A program made the position numbers and the translations under genes. Below are positions 1 to 5,941 of a stretch of DNA of 64,000 nucleotides, piece after piece. The stretch spans positions 1-64,000 of the forward strand of contig CAYNFM010000003.1 in assembly GCA_964396415.1 (NCBI GenBank), written 5' to 3'. Each line of letters opens with the position of its first letter. Positions within the stretch are counted from its first letter, which is position 1. The notes beneath the pieces are model-generated. The model made no database searches. It saw only the letters and a list, made by a program, of their open reading frames with translations, and was not told the origin of the DNA. The stretch comes from UBA1306 sp964396415. GTDB taxonomy: Bacteria; Spirochaetota; Spirochaetia; Treponematales; Rectinemataceae.

Positions 1-1110
1 TTCAAATCCAGTATCGCCCATCGGTCCACCTTCGGCATCGCGATTTTCCCCCGGTTCCATGGCGTCCCACAAGCCCCAAAGATACATGACGCCCAAGGCT
101 CTATCGTACATGCCGTATCCAGGTCTGCAGGTTTTCTCTTCTCCCCAAATATGCCTTCCGTGGTCGGGCCGAACATAGCCCCTAAACCCGATGTCATGAA
201 AAGCCTCGATGATGCCTTTGATGTCCACGCTTCCTTCGTTGGTCCGGTGCGCCGTTTCGATGAAATCGCCATTGCTCATGATTCGCACGTTACGAATATG
301 GGCGAAGTGGATCCTTTCTCCGAATTCCTTGATCATGGCGGGAATATCGTTTTCCGGATTGGCGCCCAAAGACCCGGAACACAAGGTCAAACCGTTGTAT
401 GGGCTGTCCACCAGGTCGAGGAAGCGCCTGATTTGCTCCCGATCGTGGATGATTCGGGGAAGGCCGTACATGGGCCAAGGAGGATCGTCCGGGTGGATAG
501 CCATTCTCACGTCGCAGCTTTCGCAAGCCGGGATGATTCTCTCCAAAAAATACTTGCAATTCTCGCTGAGCCTTTTCTCGTCGATGCCTCGATAGGCATC
601 GAACAGCTCTTCAATTTTCTCGAGCCTTTTCGGTTCCCAGCCAGGTTGGGTAAACGATCCGGCACTGTGCAGGATTTCCGCTATCAATTCATGAGGATCG
701 CGTTCCGCTTTGGCCTTTTCGTAATAGAACGCGTTGGATCCGTCCGGCAGGGATTTGTATAAATCGGTCCGTATCCAATCGAAAATGGGCATGAAGTTGT
801 AGCAGATGACCTTTACTCCGACTCGGGATAGCTTTTCGATCGTATCGATATAATTATCTATGTACTCATCCCGGATTGGCAGGCCGATTTTGATGGAATC
901 ATGAATATTCACGCTTTCCACGACTTCCGCATGGAATCCCTTTTTATTGATCAGCTCCTTGGTCGCCTTGATCCGCTCGAAATCCCACTTCGCGCCCGCG
1001 ACCATGTCATGAAGGGACCATACGATTCCTTTTACGCCGGGAATTTGGCGGACATTGTCCAGGCTGACGCTGTCATTCCCATCGCCGAACCATCTCCACG
1101 TCATTTGCAT
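1..1110 (-). CDS. uxuA: Mannonate dehydratase, 3' end cut by window edge
   Basis: The 370 visible codons match UxuA, which dehydrates D-mannonate to 2-keto-3-deoxygluconate in hexuronate catabolism. The translation starts MQMTWRWFGDGND and carries family blocks such as CYNFMPIFDWIRTDL, MAIHPDDPPWPMYGLPRI and RPDHGRHIWGEE. The HPDDP and RPDHG blocks belong to the metal-dependent active site of the family. It ends in the window at GLYDRALG-like sequence, so only the last residues are probably missing (the E. coli enzyme is 394 residues). The start is ATG 1110: an in-frame TAG lies 13 codons upstream, and AGAGG lies about 11 nt before the ATG. No neighbouring uronate gene is visible on this side; the rest of any operon would lie to the left. 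Confidence 0.93.
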   Translation of the reverse strand, partial: MQMTWRWFGDGNDSVSLDNVRQIPGVKGIVWSLHDMVAGAKWDFERIKATKELINKKGFHAEVVESVNIHDSIKIGLPIRDEYIDNYIDTIEKLSRVGVKVICYNFMPIFDWIRTDLYKSLPDGSNAFYYEKAKAERDPHELIAEILHSAGSFTQPGWEPKRLEKIEELFDAYRGIDEKRLSENCKYFLERIIPACESCDVRMAIHPDDPPWPMYGLPRIIHDREQIRRFLDLVDSPYNGLTLCSGSLGANPENDIPAMIKEFGERIHFAHIRNVRIMSNGDFIETAHRTNEGSVDIKGIIEAFHDIGFRGYVRPDHGRHIWGEEKTCRPGYGMYDRALGVMYLWGLWDAMEPGENRDAEGGPMGDTGFE

Positions 1111-1202
1111 GGCGCCGATCCTCTGCCAGTCGAATTTCAGAACGATCTAGCCGACATTATCCCTGCGATCCATGCGAAAGCATTCTTCTCTTCGTCCCTC
1201 GC

Positions 1203-1232
1203 TTGCGCCGGTCGGTTTGAAGCTGCTATAAG
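1203..1232 (+). promoter_or_regulatory. Sigma70-like promoter of the DUF2127 gene
   Basis: TTGCGC (1203-1208), an 18-bp spacer and TATAAG (1227-1232), followed by 9 nt to the ATG at 1242. There is no clear Shine-Dalgarno site, so the transcript would have almost no leader. The call is a reading of the sequence only. Confidence 0.45.
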
Positions 1233-1241
1233 CATAAGCTG

Positions 1242-1784
1242 ATGCGCGCGCTGAGAGAGTATCGAGGAACGCTGCGACAATGGGCCCGGGGTCCCGGCTT
1301 TCCCGTACTCCATAAGGTATTCCAGATCGGAATCATCCTCAAGGGCTTCAATGCCCTGGTCGAGTTGCTTAGCGGCGCCTTCCTCCTCATGTTTTCGGTC
1401 GAACGGCTAAGGTCGATTGTTCATCTCGTCTCGAGCGGGCAGGGCGGCTCGTGGCTTCGTCGGCTCTGGCCTTTCAGCCTCTATCGACTCGAGCGGTGGA
1501 TCGCGCCCGACACGAAGACCTTCTTTACCTGGTTTTTTCTGAGCCATGGGGCCGTCAAGGCCTTCATCATCGTCTGTCTGCTCTGCGGGTGGATCTGGGC
1601 GTATCCGCTCGGGATAACGGTGTTCTCGATCTTCATCGTTTACCAAATTACCGAGATCCTCGTTCGCCACCACCCTGGGCTCTATTTTGCGCTTTCGGTA
1701 ATCGATGTTTTCGTTATCGCCCTAACCGTCAACGAATGGCGACACGCCAAACTCTCTGCCCATCGCGATGACGCGACCGGGTAG
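1242..1784 (+). CDS. DUF2127-family membrane protein
   Basis: A 180-residue integral membrane protein of the DUF2127 type. The features seen are an N-terminal HKVFQIGIILKGFNALVEL block (the family signature after a short basic head), an amphipathic middle with WIAPDTKTFFTWFFLSHGAVK, then three hydrophobic segments ending EILVRHHPGLYFALSVIDVF. The family has no established function. It is divergent from uxuA with 131 bp between the two starts. The start is ATG 1242, 9 nt after a plausible -10 box; no Shine-Dalgarno site is seen. The family call is fairly secure and the role unknown. Confidence 0.75.
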   Translation: MRALREYRGTLRQWARGPGFPVLHKVFQIGIILKGFNALVELLSGAFLLMFSVERLRSIVHLVSSGQGGSWLRRLWPFSLYRLERWIAPDTKTFFTWFFLSHGAVKAFIIVCLLCGWIWAYPLGITVFSIFIVYQITEILVRHHPGLYFALSVIDVFVIALTVNEWRHAKLSAHRDDATG

Positions 1785-1904
1785 GCTTTTGATATGGCCG
1801 AAAGGCCGCGAGCGTGAGACCGACGATCGTCCGGCTACGTTAGGACGCGCTTCGGATATGATCGCGAGTCGATCGGGAATTCTCGGTTACCGGAATGGGG
1901 CGGG

Positions 1905-1948
1905 AAAAGCGCCGAGACAGGGGGAGACTCAGAGCGGTGTCTCGGCGC
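1905..1948 (-). terminator. Possible intrinsic terminator downstream of the OmpA-type gene
   Basis: A perfect 11-bp inverted repeat, GCGCCGAGACA at 1909-1919 and its complement at 1938-1948, with an 18-nt loop. Read on the minus strand the hairpin is followed at once by TTTT (1908-1905). It lies about 130 nt after the stop of the lipoprotein gene at 2078. The T-run is short, so termination is inferred; the hairpin itself is certain. Confidence 0.5.
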
Positions 1949-2077
1949 GGAAACGATGCACGTCATTATAGTAGCCATCAAAGCCGGTACCTACCAAAGC
2001 TCCTTAAACAGCTCATGCCGCCAATCCGCATCGTCCCGGTCGTCCGGAGGCGCTCGAGGCGCGCATAGGATGCGATC

Positions 2078-3271
2078 CTACTGCGGCTCTCCCTTGACGA
2101 GGAAGATCGCCGTTCTCCGATTCTGCCACCGATTCGCGTAGTCGCTATCCGGAACCAAAGGGTCGGCAGCGCCCACGCCATCCGTTTCTATCATGGCCGC
2201 ATCCAAGCCGCGCTCGACGAGCGCTTGCCTGATGGCGGCGGACCGCGCCTTGGAAAGGGGTATAAGGACCGTTTCCTGCTCGATCTTGCCGAGGGCGGCA
2301 TCGTCCCAATGGATCATCACCGCATGCCCCACGATCTTGATTTTGTAACCGGGAAATTTCTTGAGTTTCTCGGCGAGCTGATCGAGTCGCAGGGTGTTCT
2401 GCCTGCTCAGCTCGGCGGCCACATCGCGATAGTCGGCCGTAAACGGCTTGAAGTAGACGCGCGAATTCGGGATCCGATAGCCGTTCGCCTCCTTGATGAT
2501 GATCAGGTCTATCGGAATCGAAGACTTGATGGGCCCTATGTTCCCGAATTCGTCGCGAAGCTTGACGACGACCGGATAATCCTCTGCGGATACGACGAGG
2601 TCGCCATTGATGCCCTTGCCGTCCCAGACGATGCCGTCGCTCGGCCATTTTCCGCTGAAGCTTTTAAAGAGGTTTCCGCCGGGATCGAAGATATCCATCT
2701 CCCAGCTATCCAGCTTGGCCAGGGAAGACTCGGCCTTGATGGTCAGGGTCACGGTATCCGTCGGACTGTCCGGCGCGAAGAGGGCCGGAGAGAGCGTAAC
2801 CGTTCCGGTCGGCGGCTTTCTGTCGAGGATGAAGGGCTTGCTCATCGCCCTTCCGGCGGTGTAGAAGGTTCCGTAATCGATGGATAGGGTGGCCGTATAG
2901 GTACCTTCGGGTGCTGGGGTGCCGGAATCGGTCGTACCGTCCCAAACCAGGCTCGAGGGCAAGGTCGGACCTCGGCCTGAAAAGCCCTTTTGTATTCCCT
3001 GGTCGCTCGTTAGGCTGACTTTCCATGAGGCGACCGAATCGGCGTCGGCAAACAGGAGTTCGAAAGCGATCGTCGTCTTGCCGTTCTCGGCCGCGGGCGA
3101 GAATCCCAGCGCTTCCGTCTGGATGAGGCTCGGGCCCGGCGCGGCGGGGGCGACAGGCGCGGCAGGGGCGGGCGCTTGAGCTTCCGCCTTCGGCGCGGGC
3201 TTCGTCGTCTGGCACGCCATCGAGAAGCAAGTCGCGAGTATTGCCAGCGAGATATACGCCATATTCCTCAT
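2078..3271 (-). CDS. OmpA-domain lipoprotein
   Basis: A 397-residue predicted lipoprotein. The N-terminus MRNMAYISLAILATCFSMAC ends in a loose lipobox with Cys20, followed by a Pro/Ala linker. Residues about 50-250 form Ig-like or FlgD-like beta modules (WDGTTDSGTPAPEGTYTATL and a second copy with WDGKGINGDL). The last ~110 residues are an OmpA/MotB-type peptidoglycan-binding domain: KIVGHAVMIHW, LSKARSAAIRQALVERG and NRRTAIFLV correspond to the conserved GH, RA..v...L...G and NRRv.i blocks. The inferred role is tethering the outer membrane to peptidoglycan. ATG 3271 has a strong Shine-Dalgarno site, AAGGAGGAG, 5 nt upstream. A hairpin terminator follows the gene. Confidence 0.85.
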   Translation of the reverse strand: MRNMAYISLAILATCFSMACQTTKPAPKAEAQAPAPAAPVAPAAPGPSLIQTEALGFSPAAENGKTTIAFELLFADADSVASWKVSLTSDQGIQKGFSGRGPTLPSSLVWDGTTDSGTPAPEGTYTATLSIDYGTFYTAGRAMSKPFILDRKPPTGTVTLSPALFAPDSPTDTVTLTIKAESSLAKLDSWEMDIFDPGGNLFKSFSGKWPSDGIVWDGKGINGDLVVSAEDYPVVVKLRDEFGNIGPIKSSIPIDLIIIKEANGYRIPNSRVYFKPFTADYRDVAAELSRQNTLRLDQLAEKLKKFPGYKIKIVGHAVMIHWDDAALGKIEQETVLIPLSKARSAAIRQALVERGLDAAMIETDGVGAADPLVPDSDYANRWQNRRTAIFLVKGEPQ

Positions 3272-3317
3272 CGATCTCCTCCTTCGCGTTTCGTCAATGC
3301 TATACAGAAACCATTAA

Positions 3318-3323
3318 ATTATA
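3318..3323 (-). promoter_or_regulatory. Consensus -10 box for the OmpA-type lipoprotein
   Basis: Perfect TATAAT on the minus strand inside an AT-rich patch, 46 nt before the ATG at 3271, with a strong Shine-Dalgarno site in between. No convincing -35 is seen at 16-18 bp. Confidence 0.4.
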
Positions 3324-3354
3324 ACTAAGACGGAGATCTCGATACTCGCTTCCC

Positions 3355-3372
3355 TAGGGTCCATCGACCCTA
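3355..3372. repeat. Short perfect dyad upstream of the OmpA-type promoter
   Basis: TAGGGTC, a 4-nt spacer and GACCCTA, a perfect 7-bp dyad. It sits 32 bp upstream of the minus-strand TATAAT. It could be an operator or a small hairpin; nothing else defines it. Confidence 0.4.
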
Positions 3373-3660
3373 AGTTAATGCCGAAAGGCGATCTATTTCC
3401 AATACTACTTGGTGACGTGAATATACTTTCCAGGTATCGACCCGTCAGGGACAGACGATCTTGACGCCTCGCGTCATGGACGCAGCAATTCGCGAAGGCC
3501 TACGATTTCCTTGAACAAATCGACACCTTCATGGGAGAATCGATGCCAGGAGCGATCCGGCCCAGGGAAGAGAACGGCGAGGGGCTCCATATTGGCCGTC
3601 CGGGGCGTCTTGACGTCGAGGCCTGTCGAGGCAAGACTTGATCGGTGGGGAGAAGGAATC

Positions 3661-4047
3661 GTGCGTATACGGCTTTCATCCATCTCGCTCTTCGCGCTTG
3701 CGGTCTTCATTTCGTCGGGATGCTCGAATCCGTCGACCTCCTTGTTCCATAGCGTCACTTTTAAGGTCAGCGCGACGAATGGAGTTACAGCGGCTGAGGA
3801 CATTAATTATTCGGATACTGATTCAACGGTCCATAGTCTTGCGAATGTTGCGCTTCCCTGGACTTTGACGGTTTCGATGCCCGTCACGCAGGATCAGAAC
3901 TCGATCGGCCTTTCGGCACAGGCGATGGCCCCGTCTTCAGGTTCAGTCTTGACCGCAACGATTTCGGATGACGGCGTGCAGGTAGCTACGCGTTCCGATC
4001 CGGAGTCCGGAATCTATATGTCGATCGATTTAGAGACTCTGATTTAA
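3661..4047 (+). CDS. Small lipoprotein with an MmpS-like domain
   Basis: 128 residues when started at GTG 3661, which has AGAAGGAA 5 nt upstream. A longer open frame extends to 3511 but its extra residues do not look like protein. The N-terminus VRIRLSSISLFALAVFISSGC is a lipoprotein signal. The mature part, VTFKVSATNGVTAAEDINYS ... LPWTLTVSMP ... LSAQA ... LTATISDDG, follows the MmpS pattern (VTYEV..., ITYT..., LPW, LSAQ, I..DG). In mycobacteria MmpS proteins partner MmpL lipid exporters; no MmpL-type transporter is in this window, so the function here is open. The next gene starts 32 nt downstream with its own Shine-Dalgarno site. Confidence 0.6.
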   Translation: MRIRLSSISLFALAVFISSGCSNPSTSLFHSVTFKVSATNGVTAAEDINYSDTDSTVHSLANVALPWTLTVSMPVTQDQNSIGLSAQAMAPSSGSVLTATISDDGVQVATRSDPESGIYMSIDLETLI

Positions 4048-4079
4048 CGTACCCGCTCTTCTCGCATCGGGAGGCGTAG

Positions 4080-5564
4080 ATGAGGCTTGGCCGAATCGCC
4101 GTCGTGATCGCCCTTATCGCCTTCGGCCTCCTCTGCTCCTGCGCCAGGCATGGGGGGCTTATCGCCCTTGCCGGGGACCAGTCCGGAATCTTGCGCCTCG
4201 AAACGATCCTCGCGCAAAGCCCCCTCCCCCATGGCTGGACAGTCGCTCCGGGCGGCGAAGCCGTACAGGCGACCGTCGAGCTGGCTTCCGCGGCAGCCTC
4301 GTCCCAGACGTCGATAGACGCGAGGCCGAGCGTCGTCGCTCCGGCGGGAAGGCGCTGGCTCGTTCCCGCCCTTCGGCTATCCGATCCTCGCTTCTCATTG
4401 ACCGCGGCGGAGGCGAAGGCTGCCGGGCTCCGGCCGCTGGAGGATGTGCTTCCTCCCTTCAGGACGCCTCTGGTCGATGGCCGCTGGCCCGGCCAGGACG
4501 GCTATCCTTTCACGGAGGATCTCTGGCTTTCGGTCAGCGCCGCGCGTGGCAAGGCGCCTCGCGAGCTCGCGGACTGGGCCCTCGCCGCAGCCCGGCGCGC
4601 GGCGAGAGAGGAGGAGCGGCCCATCGTCCTGGGAGCGACCGGCGACATCCAGGTGGGCCCGCGAGAAGGCGCTCTCCTAATCTCGGGCGAGGAGGGAAGG
4701 GTTGCCGTCCTCGAGGGAGGCCTCCTGCCCCTCCTCCGGTCATTCGACTTCCTGATCGGCAATCTCGAGGGGCAGATATCCCTCAGGGGGGAGCCCAACC
4801 CCCGCAAGCGCTACCTGTTTCGATTTCCGCCCGGTACGGCGGCGGCCCTGAAGTCGGCGGGTTTCGGCCTCCTCCTCTTCGGCAACAATCATGCCCTCGA
4901 TTTCGGGCTCGACGCCTTCCAGGATACATTGAAAGACCTCGACGGCACGGGAATGCCCTACGTCGGCGCGGGACTCGACGCCGATCGGGCCGTGGCCATC
5001 AAACGCCTGCGAATAGCCGGCGCCGTTCGGGATTTCGCCTTTATAGGTTTCGCCGCCTTCCCGAAGGAAGCCATGGGATTCACCACGGAGGAGGCCGCGG
5101 CCGGGCCGAATCGCCCCGGAGTGAATGCCGACGAGGCCGCGACGATGACGGCCATCGGATCGGCCGCCGCTACGGGCGACACCGTCGTCGTCTTGAGCCA
5201 CGGCGGCCGCGAATATCTCGACGCGCCTCCCCAGGACGTCGAGGAACGCTACCGGCGATTCGTCGATGCCGGAGCGGCCCTCGTCGTGGGCTCCCATCCC
5301 CATGTGCTCCAGGGGGTCGAGGCGCGGGGACGCTCGCTTATAGCCTACTCATTGGGCAATTTCGTCTTCACGGGTGAAGCCGAGCCCCCGCCTGGGCAGA
5401 AAGGGGCCCTTGTCGCCTTCCTCATGTATCGCGGCGTCGCCAGAGGGCTCCGGCTCTATCCCTTGCGCATCGGGTTCCAAGGGAGCACGCTTTACGACGA
5501 TCACGGAGACGCCGAGGCGAGGTTCGCCGGCCTCTGCGCCGAGCTCGCGCGAGCCGCCCGATAA
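4080..5564 (+). CDS. CapA-family metallophosphatase-like lipoprotein
   Basis: 494 residues. The N-terminus MRLGRIAVVIALIAFGLLCSC is a lipoprotein signal. Residues about 25-180 form an extra N-terminal domain of unclear type. From about 180 onward the CapA (poly-gamma-glutamate synthesis) calcineurin-like fold is clear: GATGDIQVG, FLIGNLEG, LLFGNNHALDFG, VVVLSHGG, VVGSHPHVLQG and IAYSLGNFVF hold the metal-ligand Asp, Asn and His positions. CapA proteins act in polymer attachment or cell-wall processes, and the exact substrate cannot be told. ATG 4080 has GGAGG 6 nt upstream. It probably forms a small operon with the preceding lipoprotein. Confidence 0.85.
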   Translation: MRLGRIAVVIALIAFGLLCSCARHGGLIALAGDQSGILRLETILAQSPLPHGWTVAPGGEAVQATVELASAAASSQTSIDARPSVVAPAGRRWLVPALRLSDPRFSLTAAEAKAAGLRPLEDVLPPFRTPLVDGRWPGQDGYPFTEDLWLSVSAARGKAPRELADWALAAARRAAREEERPIVLGATGDIQVGPREGALLISGEEGRVAVLEGGLLPLLRSFDFLIGNLEGQISLRGEPNPRKRYLFRFPPGTAAALKSAGFGLLLFGNNHALDFGLDAFQDTLKDLDGTGMPYVGAGLDADRAVAIKRLRIAGAVRDFAFIGFAAFPKEAMGFTTEEAAAGPNRPGVNADEAATMTAIGSAAATGDTVVVLSHGGREYLDAPPQDVEERYRRFVDAGAALVVGSHPHVLQGVEARGRSLIAYSLGNFVFTGEAEPPPGQKGALVAFLMYRGVARGLRLYPLRIGFQGSTLYDDHGDAEARFAGLCAELARAAR

Positions 5565-5941
5565 CGATGGCCAGATCGAATCCGGGGACGATTTCAAATG
5601 GGAAATGCCCGTCAGATAAAGTAATTCAGACGGCTTGACTATAGGAATCGATCCCTAAACTCGCCCGGGAATAAGTTATTTTGAGACTGAAAATGGAATT
5701 TTCCCAGCTGGATTCAAAAGGTACTGAGCTAAAAATGAACCGTTTCCAGCTTGTGGAAGAGACCTTCGCCACTCGACGTGGATCGAATTAACAGCCTCGC
5801 AGCGAGCTGCGGGCTACAAACCCCGCGTGCGAATCGAAACTCCGATCGGGACGCTTGGCGAATCCCGGAAATATCTACATTTCATAGCGGCCAATAGGGC
5901 CTCGCGTCTGCGGAATATCAAGGAGCGGTTTCTCGCGGACC
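5565..5941. other. 377-bp convergent intergenic region
   Basis: The gap between the CapA-like gene and the leftward FlcA-like gene. An AT-rich stretch (about 5620-5750) and one weak hairpin (CGCAG/CTGCG near 5800) are visible. I see no gene or clear terminator. Confidence 0.5.

Larger units (their letters stand above)
3272..3660. other. 389-bp divergent intergenic region
   Basis: The gap between the OmpA-type lipoprotein (leftward) and the MmpS-like lipoprotein (rightward). It is distinctly more AT-rich than the genes near 3300-3420. It holds a -10 box on the minus strand and a short perfect dyad, listed separately. I see no gene, tRNA or repeat in the rest. Confidence 0.6.

Noticed and set aside
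151..762. Plus-strand open frames in the first kilobase
   Set aside because: They are antisense to mannonate dehydratase, whose frame on the minus strand is unmistakable.
5780..5830. Possible terminator between the CapA-like and FlcA-like genes
   Set aside because: The stem is only 5 bp and no T-run follows on either strand.
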